Source of the DNA: Thioglobus_B sp964566765
Lineage (GTDB): Bacteria; Pseudomonadota; Gammaproteobacteria; PS1; Pseudothioglobaceae
Assembly: GCA_964566765.1 (NCBI GenBank)
Contig: CAZMJI010000016.1
Span: 1 to 19,351 of the forward strand
Direction: 5' to 3'
DNA: 19,351 bases
Shown: positions 8,469-14,900 of the stretch, piece after piece
Layout: each line of letters begins with the position of its first letter
Numbering within the stretch: position 1 is the stretch's first letter
Notes under the pieces: model-generated
The model's input: only the letters and a program-made list of their open reading frames with translations
Databases searched by the model: none
Told to the model about the DNA's origin: nothing
Translations under genes and position numbers: made by a program

Positions 8469-10948
8469 AGAATGCTGGAGATGTTCTCAATATTGGGCTC
8501 ATCCCAATCGCCACTAATTTTATATTTAAACTCCACCACGGTATCAACGATTTTATCGATCATCTTGCCTTTAAATAAGGCCTTGTCCACCAACCACACA
8601 CCCAATCCAGCCAGGCCACCACCGGCCAAATAAGTGGCTGCTGGCACACTGGCGGCAATCTCTGGCTTTACCTTGGCCTGCAGATCATAGGTGCGATCCA
8701 GATAATTCGAACTGCCGGTTAGGATGATGTCACTCGAGGTTGAGTCCAGCACAAAGGTGTCAATCACCGCCTGGGCTTGACCTAGGTGTGCCTTGGCATT
8801 AATGGAATCATAGACAAAACCCTTACTCACCAAGTCGTCCACATCCAGCTTTAAACGTCTGGAAATGGAATCGATATTCAGCAGCGACAACACGCGACCC
8901 AGGTTAGGGTCTTGGTCGCTAAACTCGCCTTTTTCCACCTTAAGCGTGACATAGCCCGTCAGATTGCTCAGCCCCATTTGCCAAGGCATGCACTCACACG
9001 AGAGGCGGATGTCGGCTTCAAAGCGGCCACCTTTGACCGGTTCTTTCACCTTTAACGTGTTGAGAAACTCGCTCAGCGAGTCGCCGCTGGCCTGGCTATA
9101 GAGCCTGGTTCTGCCATCAACCCAAACCCCGTTAAAGTCCAGCTGTTGTTGACCAACACCAACGCCATCAAACTGCAGATGGCTAATGGACAGTAGCTTG
9201 TCTTTACTTTGCAAGGTGGCCGAGAAGTCTGGCAGTTGCACCTCATCCACAAATAAGGATTTCACCTCTAAGTGCATATCGGGAAAGTCCTCAGGTGTGA
9301 ACTGCCAAGTCTGCTGCTTAGACTGACCCTCTTCTACTTGAAAACCCAGTAGCCTAACCGTTGGGTAGCCGTCATGATTGGGTAGGTATTCAACATTGCC
9401 TTTGACCGAGCCAGACTCAATCCGCGCGCGCCAGTGTCGATCTTCTCGTTGAGTGATATAAAGTTCAACATCATCGCGAACCAGTTCAACGGCGAAACGA
9501 GAGTCGACATCATCATGACGATTAGATGGATTGATAAGAATGTCATACGCTTGCCCGCGAATGTGGCCCGAGCCCTGACCCAGAATTTGATGATGGTGAT
9601 AACTCAAACTGCTGTTATAGTCTTCCACCACAACCTTGCCCTCTAAGGTGCTGAGTCGATTGTCAGTCAGCGTTAAATCGACGTCAATTTGTGCCTCACG
9701 CTGATCCAGTGGAATCACCAAATCAACCTGGCCACGGGCCTGGCCTGTGAGCTCAAATTGTGCCAAAACCTCATCCACGGTCTCGCCCAGTGGCGCCACC
9801 TTTAAAAACTCGGTTAACTGCTGACTTTGGGCTGTTAGCGGGCCCGACACCTCAACCTGCAACCCTGGGCGCGACAGATTGGGAATGCCAACTTTAAAGT
9901 CTTGCAAATCCAAGTTGGCCAACTGCGTGTTATCAATGCTGATCAGCAGTTGATCATCCTCAATTAGTAGCTGTGCATCTAATGCTGTCAGTGCCTGCCA
10001 ACGCGAGTTAAATTGCAACTGCATATCGACCAAATCTGCACGCAGCTGCAGCTGCATTGGTGTGTTCTGACTGAGATTTTTGTCAAGCGTTAAGCTTAGG
10101 TTGGCAATCTCGCCTGCCTGGAAAGCTCGCTGCAGCCAGGCACTGAGCTTTTGATCCAGTAGACCAGCGCCTAAATAATCGCCCGCCTGGGTAGCTGCTA
10201 TGCTTGGTAGATAAGCCTCCAACACCAAGTGCTGATCCTGATTAAGCGTCTTCAGCGAGGCATTGGCCATCAGTGCAAATTGCTTACCATCTAATCGCAT
10301 TGGCATGCTTAAGATGCCTGTTTGTCCTGCTTGGGTCATGGACAAAGTTGAGGTGGCGCTAAAGTGTTGGGCGCCAATGGCCTGATCAGAGAGTTTTAAA
10401 ATCAATTGATCCTGGTCTCTCTCCAGCTTAACACTACCCAGCTCAAGCACTCGATTGGGCCAATGCAAGCGCGTTTTGTCAACACTCAGACTGTGAAAAA
10501 AGCCAAGCAGTTGTTGATGATCGTCAACCTTAAGCACGGGCAAATCCGAGGCGGGTTTGTCAGTCGATGTAGCTTGATTAAGATACAAATCCAGCTGGCC
10601 AATGCTGATATCACTAGGACGGTAAATATCGTCAAATAAGGTCAACCAATCCACCTCGAACTGCACATGATCGACACTGGCCAATCTGTGCTGTGTCTGT
10701 GGATCGACAATTTGCGTGTCTCGTATATTAAATACCATGCCCAACCCTTCTAAGCCAAAGCCCAAACGACCAATGGTGATTTGTGTCTGTGAAACCTCAG
10801 ACAGGCGTTGTTCAATGGGGGATTTAAGCAGTGCTGGGAAAAGCGATAAAAAGCCAATGATCAGAACCAAAACCAGGGCCACAGCAGCGCTCAGCCAGGT
10901 GCTAATTTTGATTATTTTCACACCATGAGATAGTGTTTTATTGATCAT
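8465..10948 (-). CDS. yhdP: YhdP/AsmA-family outer-membrane lipid-transport protein, short form
   Basis: This 827-aa protein has one N-terminal membrane helix (about residues 17-38). A long, repetitive beta-rich region of the AsmA-like type follows, ending in the characteristic C-terminal segment with GGGLAGLGVWLVDKALFKGK, then KYKISGDWDEP. In E. coli, YhdP (about 1,266 aa) spans the periplasm and moves phospholipid to the outer membrane together with TamB and YdbH. This protein lacks roughly a third of that length yet keeps both ends, and the reading frame is unbroken, so it looks like a naturally shorter bridge and not a broken gene. Identity is supported by the tldD gene directly downstream, overlapping by four bases. 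The start ATG has no clear Shine-Dalgarno sequence. An assignment to another AsmA-family member is possible but less likely. Confidence 0.87.
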   Translation of the reverse strand: MINKTLSHGVKIIKISTWLSAAVALVLVLIIGFLSLFPALLKSPIEQRLSEVSQTQITIGRLGFGLEGLGMVFNIRDTQIVDPQTQHRLASVDHVQFEVDWLTLFDDIYRPSDISIGQLDLYLNQATSTDKPASDLPVLKVDDHQQLLGFFHSLSVDKTRLHWPNRVLELGSVKLERDQDQLILKLSDQAIGAQHFSATSTLSMTQAGQTGILSMPMRLDGKQFALMANASLKTLNQDQHLVLEAYLPSIAATQAGDYLGAGLLDQKLSAWLQRAFQAGEIANLSLTLDKNLSQNTPMQLQLRADLVDMQLQFNSRWQALTALDAQLLIEDDQLLISIDNTQLANLDLQDFKVGIPNLSRPGLQVEVSGPLTAQSQQLTEFLKVAPLGETVDEVLAQFELTGQARGQVDLVIPLDQREAQIDVDLTLTDNRLSTLEGKVVVEDYNSSLSYHHHQILGQGSGHIRGQAYDILINPSNRHDDVDSRFAVELVRDDVELYITQREDRHWRARIESGSVKGNVEYLPNHDGYPTVRLLGFQVEEGQSKQQTWQFTPEDFPDMHLEVKSLFVDEVQLPDFSATLQSKDKLLSISHLQFDGVGVGQQQLDFNGVWVDGRTRLYSQASGDSLSEFLNTLKVKEPVKGGRFEADIRLSCECMPWQMGLSNLTGYVTLKVEKGEFSDQDPNLGRVLSLLNIDSISRRLKLDVDDLVSKGFVYDSINAKAHLGQAQAVIDTFVLDSTSSDIILTGSSNYLDRTYDLQAKVKPEIAASVPAATYLAGGGLAGLGVWLVDKALFKGKMIDKIVDTVVEFKYKISGDWDEPNIENISSIL

Positions 10949-10953
10949 TTAGG

Positions 10954-10959
10954 TATAAT
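10954..10959 (+). promoter_or_regulatory. Probable -10 box for the cytochrome c5 gene
   Basis: A perfect TATAAT sits five bases inside the 134-base divergent region between yhdP and the cytochrome gene. No good -35 hexamer is visible at the right spacing. A start here would give a leader of about 115 bases containing two hairpins. The sequence is partly symmetric, and the minus strand (TTATAC) could also serve yhdP, but this is weaker. Confidence 0.45.
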
Positions 10960-10977
10960 GTCCGGCATTTATTATGT

Positions 10978-11012
10978 CTTTACATCACTAGGGTTTGCTA
11001 ATGGATGTAAAG
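10978..11012 (+). repeat. Inverted repeat / leader hairpin 1 upstream of cytochrome c5
   Basis: CTTTACATC (10978-10986) is the exact reverse complement of GATGTAAAG (11004-11012), separated by 17 bases. Inside the loop TAG (10989-10991) can pair with CTA (10998-11000), so the RNA could form a 9-bp stem, a small internal loop, a 3-bp stem and a 6-base loop. It lies at the very 5' end of the predicted leader transcript and has no T-tract after it, so it is not a terminator. It could be an operator for a dimeric regulator or a 5' stabilising RNA hairpin. Confidence 0.6.
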
Positions 11013-11023
11013 CTGTAGACGAT

Positions 11024-11048
11024 TATAACTGGTTAGATAGCCGTTATA
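11024..11048 (+). repeat. Leader hairpin 2 upstream of cytochrome c5
   Basis: TATAAC (11024-11029) pairs exactly with GTTATA (11043-11048). With one bulged base the stem extends by two G-C pairs (11031-11032 with 11041-11042), closing a loop of eight bases. It ends 34 bases before the start codon and leaves the ribosome-binding site free. Confidence 0.4.
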
Positions 11049-11082
11049 TCTTGATTTTGACTTACCAATAGGGACTTAAACT

Positions 11083-11523
11083 ATGTACTTTAAAAATTCA
11101 TTGCTTTATATCATCGGCGCCTTTGCACTTATTATGGCGGACTACAAATTCTTTGACAGCATGGTTGCGGTCAAAGTTGCCGACACCTCAACTCTAGAAC
11201 AGCGTATCCAGCCAGTGGGTCAAGTTTACCTAGAGGGTGATATCGATGTAAACGCAGTAGCAGCAGCACCGGTAGCAGCAGCCAAATCAGCACGTAGCGG
11301 TGAGCAGGTTTATACCGCCTCTTGTGCCAGTTGTCACGCGGTTGGCGTGCTGGGCGCACCAAAGATGGGCAGTGCCAGCGATTGGGCACCAAGACTTAAG
11401 CAAGGCCTAGACAGTTTGGTTAAAGTTGCCATCTCAGGTAAAGGTGCCATGCCACCAAAAGGTACTTGCATGGATTGTTCAGATGATGAGCTAAAAGCAG
11501 CCATCGAGCACATGAGCAAGTAA
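11083..11523 (+). CDS. Membrane-anchored cytochrome c5-family protein
   Basis: This 146-aa protein has an N-terminal hydrophobic segment (about residues 6-24), probably an uncleaved anchor or signal, then a linker rich in alanine (about 57-70), then a single-haem cytochrome domain. The haem site is C81-A-S-C84-H85, and M123 in GAMPPKG is the likely sixth ligand. C129 and C132 (GTCMDC) match the extra cysteine pair characteristic of cytochrome c5. The linker contains RIQPVGQVYLEGD, also typical of this group. It should act in the periplasm as an electron carrier, for example towards a terminal oxidase; its partners cannot be read from this window. It is transcribed alone, diverging from yhdP, with a GGGA ribosome-binding site about nine bases before the ATG and a strong terminator after the stop. 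Confidence 0.93.
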   Translation: MYFKNSLLYIIGAFALIMADYKFFDSMVAVKVADTSTLEQRIQPVGQVYLEGDIDVNAVAAAPVAAAKSARSGEQVYTASCASCHAVGVLGAPKMGSASDWAPRLKQGLDSLVKVAISGKGAMPPKGTCMDCSDDELKAAIEHMSK

Positions 11524-11536
11524 GACTTAAGTCTTA
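11521..11536. repeat. Perfect 16-bp palindrome at the cytochrome c5 stop codon
   Basis: TAAGACTTAAGTCTTA reads the same on both strands and begins with the TAA stop codon of the cytochrome gene. In RNA it can form a 6-bp stem with a TTAA loop just ahead of the larger terminator hairpin. About 0.3 perfect 16-mers of this kind are expected by chance in a window this size. Confidence 0.6.
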
Positions 11537-11550
11537 CCCCGCACTCAACC

Positions 11551-11593
11551 AAGCGCTAGGTATTCTCAAAGATGCCTAGCGCTTTGTTTTTTT
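11551..11593 (+). terminator. Intrinsic terminator of the cytochrome c5 gene
   Basis: AAGCGCTAGG (11551-11560) pairs perfectly with CCTAGCGCTT (11575-11584) around a 14-base loop, followed by TG and seven T residues (11587-11593). This is a strong Rho-independent terminator for plus-strand transcription. The minus strand has no T-tract after the stem, so it does not terminate the convergent asparaginase transcript. The whole structure lies over the last codons and stop codon of that gene. Confidence 0.88.
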
Positions 11594-12041
11594 GCACGCT
11601 CGCACAATCAAAGATTCGGCCGTTCATGGCCACATACACGCCAGGTGCTTGAGACTGCACCGCACCCAGCGCCACGCCTAAATTAAATAAGGCATCTGAA
11701 TTGTCGATCACATAAGGAATCATCGCGCCAAATAGCACAATGGTTTTGTCCGTCACATGCTTGGCCAAATACTGGGCAGTTTCTACCATGGTATCGGTAC
11801 CATGACTGATGACAATCTGTGACTCGTCACAAGACTGACACTTAGACAGAATCAATTCACGATCAGCCTCATCCATCTCCAGTGAGTCTTTTAAATAGAG
11901 TACCTCAGAGAGGGTGTCAGCCATACAGCGACCGCGATTGAGCATCTCCACCAGATGTGTCTGTTCAAAGCCCAGCGAACCATCTAACTCTTGATAGACT
12001 TTGTCAATGGTGCCACCGGTAATTAAAAATCGAATGCTCAT
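11556..12041 (-). CDS. Single-domain (N-terminal only) asparaginase-family protein
   Basis: The protein (161 aa from the ATG at 12041) matches only the N-terminal domain of L-asparaginases, which normally have about 330 residues. Visible motifs are ITGGTID (residues 7-13, with the nucleophile-type Thr), HGTDTM (80-85), GAMIPY (105-110), DALFNLGVAL (116-125) and a lysine at 151 in the SVQKNK context, which lines up with the catalytic Lys. The C-terminal domain, which supplies part of the active site of the neighbouring subunit in classical enzymes, is missing. No frameshift is visible and the gene ends in a clean TAG, so it appears to be a genuine short family. An upstream TTG (12047) is a possible alternative start. 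It follows yggS by 36 bases. Asparaginase activity is uncertain. Confidence 0.8.
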   Translation of the reverse strand: MSIRFLITGGTIDKVYQELDGSLGFEQTHLVEMLNRGRCMADTLSEVLYLKDSLEMDEADRELILSKCQSCDESQIVISHGTDTMVETAQYLAKHVTDKTIVLFGAMIPYVIDNSDALFNLGVALGAVQSQAPGVYVAMNGRIFDCASVQKNKALGIFENT

Positions 12042-12077
12042 GAGCAAGCATCATACCCGATTTATCAAAGATGCGCC

Positions 12078-12725
12078 TTAAGCCTGATAGTTGCGTGCAC
12101 CGAAGATATCGGTACCAATTCTAACAAAGGTAGCGCCATGGGCAATGGCCGACTCCAAGTCGCCACTCATGCCCATCGACAAGGTGTCTAGCTGAGGATA
12201 ATCATTGGCAATGGTCGCCATCTTCTCAAAGCTTTGATCGGCTTGGCCCGGCTTGGGAATACACATAAAGCCTCGTAAGTTTAAGCGCTCCAAGGCTGAA
12301 AAAGCCACCACCATCTCTGGCACTTGTTCAGGCAATACACCTGATTTACTGGGCTCATTGTCGATATTGATTTGCAGTAGCACATTTAACACGCCTAACT
12401 CATGAGGGCGCTGGTCGTTCAGGCGCTTGGCAATCTTGAGCCGATCAACACTGTGCACCCAGTCAAAATGCTCGGCAATGCTGGCGGTTTTATTCGATTG
12501 AATTGGGCCAATAAAGTGCCAGATCAGATTTTGACCCTGAAGGGTGTCGATTTTTTCTAGGGCTTCTTGTAAATAGTTTTCGCCAAAATGGCGCTGTCCA
12601 CAATCAATGGCTTGTTGCAGGTCACTGGCTGGCTTGGTTTTGCTGACCGCAATCAAAGTGACGCGGTTATCGGTATCTAGGGCTTGAATGCGCGTATTAA
12701 CGCGCCTTAGGTTGTCGCAGATCAA
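12078..12725 (-). CDS. yggS: PLP homeostasis protein YggS
   Basis: YggS/PROSC-family proteins bind pyridoxal 5'-phosphate without known enzymatic activity and buffer vitamin B6 and amino-acid pools in the cytoplasm. The 215-aa product has the PLP lysine in AVSKTKP (K29), then GQRHFGENYLQE, WHFIGPIQSNK, a central GFMCIP and the C-terminal LSMGMSGDLESAIAHG and RIGTDIFG, all diagnostic. The start is a TTG at 12723-12725 overlapping the pyrK stop as TTGA; it produces an N-terminus of the expected length and no ATG is available nearby, so coupled translation from pyrK is likely. In many bacteria yggS neighbours proC or cell-division genes, so its place after argB-pyrK is less usual. Confidence 0.95.
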   Translation of the reverse strand: MICDNLRRVNTRIQALDTDNRVTLIAVSKTKPASDLQQAIDCGQRHFGENYLQEALEKIDTLQGQNLIWHFIGPIQSNKTASIAEHFDWVHSVDRLKIAKRLNDQRPHELGVLNVLLQINIDNEPSKSGVLPEQVPEMVVAFSALERLNLRGFMCIPKPGQADQSFEKMATIANDYPQLDTLSMGMSGDLESAIAHGATFVRIGTDIFGARNYQA

Positions 12726-13582
12726 AATACCGAGGCTGCATCAAAGATCGGTCCATCCACACAAACACGCTTCATCGCTGGACCTTCACTGGTTCTCACC
12801 TCAACCACACAACCGGCACAACCGCCAACGGCGCAGGCCATATGCTCTTCTAATGAGACTTGGCAAGGCAGGTCATAGGCTTTGGCCAGCTTGGCCACCG
12901 CTTCTAACATCGGATGTGGTCCACAAGAATACACCTCAACCTCGGCCAACTCTTCAGCCGACAGACCGTCAAGATAGACCTTGGCCAAATCCGTGACATA
13001 ACCTTGATACACACCTTCGTAGTTTTGCAAACTGGCTAGGCGTGTCTCGATACCCCAATCCTCTAGTAGTGGCATGGTGTGGGTTGCACCACCATAGTTT
13101 TGTCCATTGTCGGCTGGTTTCTCAGTAAATGGAAATGGCACTTCTGAACCTAAGATGGCAAACGGTTGATAATCCGTACCCTGGGCCACTTGTGCAATCG
13201 AGATCATCGGCGGCATGCCCACACCACCACCAATCAATAGGGGTCGCTTACGCTCGGTTAAGCTAAAGCCATTACCAATCGGACCTAAAACTGACAAAGT
13301 TTCGCCAATCTTGCGCTCAGACAATTGACGCGTGCCCTCACCCACGACTTTATACAACAAATCAAAGGTTTCATTCTCGGTGTCAACCGACATAATCGAA
13401 ATTGGTCGACGCAGTGGCAAAGCATCTGATACCGTCACATGCACAAATTGGCCGGGCTTGGTTTCCTCGGCAATGGTTTTTGAACTTAGGGTCAAGATAT
13501 ATTGGTCACCCTCGAATTGATAATGCGCCAGAATTTGGCAGTCGCAAACCTTAATGCTGTCTCTATGAGTTTTAGTCGTCAT
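12722..13582 (-). CDS. pyrK: Dihydroorotate dehydrogenase electron-transfer subunit (PyrK-like)
   Basis: The 286-aa product belongs to the ferredoxin-NADP reductase-like flavoproteins. The FAD-binding motif is RRPISIM (58-64), followed by GEGTRQLS (81-88) and LGPIGNGF (99-106). The nucleotide-binding LLIGGGVGMPPM is at 115-126 and YSCGPHPML at 218-226. The C-terminal [2Fe-2S] site is C250, C255, C258 and C274 (MACAVGGCAGC, then RVC), which is the PyrK signature. In class 1B enzymes PyrK passes electrons from dihydroorotate oxidation by PyrD to NAD+. No pyrD is in the window. The gene overlaps argB by 11 bases and yggS by four. A related flavoprotein for another partner is the main alternative; the cluster motif supports PyrK. 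Confidence 0.85.
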   Translation of the reverse strand: MTTKTHRDSIKVCDCQILAHYQFEGDQYILTLSSKTIAEETKPGQFVHVTVSDALPLRRPISIMSVDTENETFDLLYKVVGEGTRQLSERKIGETLSVLGPIGNGFSLTERKRPLLIGGGVGMPPMISIAQVAQGTDYQPFAILGSEVPFPFTEKPADNGQNYGGATHTMPLLEDWGIETRLASLQNYEGVYQGYVTDLAKVYLDGLSAEELAEVEVYSCGPHPMLEAVAKLAKAYDLPCQVSLEEHMACAVGGCAGCVVEVRTSEGPAMKRVCVDGPIFDAASVF

Positions 13583-14453
13583 CGCAAGTAATCAATGTGC
13601 CGACACCGCTGTCGGTAAATACTTCAAGTAGTACCGCGTGCGGTACACGGCCGTCAATAATATGGGCAGACTTCACACCCGATTTAACCGCTGACAAAGC
13701 GCAGCCAATCTTTGGCAGCATGCCGCCGTGAATGGTACCGTCCTCAATCAACTCGCCCACCGTGGTGGCGTCCAGTCCAGTTAGTAGAGATCCTTCAGCG
13801 TCCAGCAAGCCCTGGGTATTGGTCAGTAGAATCAGTTTTTCCGCATCCAGCGCCTCGGCAATCGAGCCAGCCACCAAATCAGCGTTAATGTTGTAAGAGA
13901 AACCATCCTTGCCCACACCAATCGGGGCAATCACCGGAATAAAGTCACCTTTTAATAACAACTCAATCACCGACGCATCAATGGTGTCCACTTCACCCAC
14001 ATGACCCAGATCGATAATCTCAGAAGTCAGTTCAATATCATGCTTTAATTTTTTGGCTGAAATCAGGCTACCGTCTTTACCGGTTAGGCCGATTGAGTGT
14101 CCGCCATGTTGATGAATTAGGTTGACGATTTCTTTGTTAACCAAACCACCCAGCACCATCTCAACCACATCCATGGTCTCACTATCAGTGACACGCATGC
14201 CGCCAACAAATTCGCTCTCTTTGCCGATCTTCTCTAAGGTTTTACCAATCTGAGGGCCGCCGCCATGCACCACAATAGGGTTCATGCCAACCGATTTCAT
14301 CAACACGATGTCGCGCGCAAAGCTTGATTTTAGCTCCTCGTCAACCATGGCGTTGCCGCCATACTTAATGACAATGGTCTTGCCTTGGAATGCTTGAATA
14401 TACGGCAACGCTTCGGTTAAAACGTTGGCAATATTGTGAGATGATTCGCTCAT
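13572..14453 (-). CDS. argB: Acetylglutamate kinase (ArgB)
   Basis: ArgB (293 aa) phosphorylates N-acetyl-L-glutamate with ATP, the second step of arginine synthesis. Signature elements are KYGGNAM (30-36), the substrate-binding VVHGGGPQIG (61-70), then NADLVAGSIAEAL in the middle and GGMLPKIGCALSAVKSG with HIIDGRVPHA near the C-terminus. The protein starts with a short extra helix (about 20 residues) before the core; such extensions occur in arginine-sensitive hexameric forms, so feedback inhibition by arginine is possible but not proven here. The ATG has no clear Shine-Dalgarno sequence. A 54-base gap separates it from the upstream cytochrome gene, and an AT-rich stretch (TTTATATTGG, then TAAAAT) there could hold a secondary promoter. 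Confidence 0.97.
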   Translation of the reverse strand: MSESSHNIANVLTEALPYIQAFQGKTIVIKYGGNAMVDEELKSSFARDIVLMKSVGMNPIVVHGGGPQIGKTLEKIGKESEFVGGMRVTDSETMDVVEMVLGGLVNKEIVNLIHQHGGHSIGLTGKDGSLISAKKLKHDIELTSEIIDLGHVGEVDTIDASVIELLLKGDFIPVIAPIGVGKDGFSYNINADLVAGSIAEALDAEKLILLTNTQGLLDAEGSLLTGLDATTVGELIEDGTIHGGMLPKIGCALSAVKSGVKSAHIIDGRVPHAVLLEVFTDSGVGTLITCDDD

Positions 14454-14507
14454 GATGGTTTGTTAGATATCCGCTTAAATTTGCTGGGTATTTTACCAAT
14501 ATAAACC

Positions 14508-14900
14508 CTACTTAAATTGCTTATCGTATCGCTGTTGAATGGATTCTGGCCACAGACTGTAAATATAATCAATCAAAGCCTGTTTTTCACGCTCGCTCAG
14601 CTGATCTTTAAAGCCCGGCATCCAGCCACCCAACTTCACCCCGCCTTCATCAATGGTGCGCAACAAGGTCTTGGGCGAATGGTGCCAGGCATGCGCACTG
14701 CCATTGAGTGGCGGTGCTGGGAATTTACCATTCGGCAAGCGTTGCTTCCAGTCTTGCGTTAAGCCTTGTGCTGCTTCGCCATGACAACTCACGCAATACT
14801 GGGCAAAGGTGGCTTCACCCAAAGCAACACTGTCAGTTTTATCAGTGCCAAAACAGCCTGAGAGTAATGCGCCCAATCCCAATAGAATAACCCACCTCAT
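14508..14900 (-). CDS. Small cytochrome c lipoprotein
   Basis: This 130-aa protein has a signal peptide with a lipobox (LLSGC, lipidated C16), so it is predicted to be anchored in a membrane on the periplasmic side. One haem-binding site is C36-V-S-C39-H40, and M94 in GGWMPGF is the likely sixth ligand. The rest resembles class I single-haem cytochromes (cytochrome c553/cbb3-like), with a C-terminal helix LSEREKQALIDYIYSL. Its ATG overlaps the stop codon of hemW as ATGA (14897-14900), so the two are likely translated together. The electron partners cannot be identified from the sequence; a role in respiratory electron transfer or thiosulfate/sulfur oxidation is inference only. Confidence 0.9.
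   Translation of the reverse strand: MRWVILLGLGALLSGCFGTDKTDSVALGEATFAQYCVSCHGEAAQGLTQDWKQRLPNGKFPAPPLNGSAHAWHHSPKTLLRTIDEGGVKLGGWMPGFKDQLSEREKQALIDYIYSLWPESIQQRYDKQFK

Noticed and set aside
12035..12046. 12-bp palindrome TGCTCATGAGCA over the asparaginase start
   Set aside because: About five perfect 12-mers of this kind are expected by chance in a window this long, and nothing else marks it as an operator.
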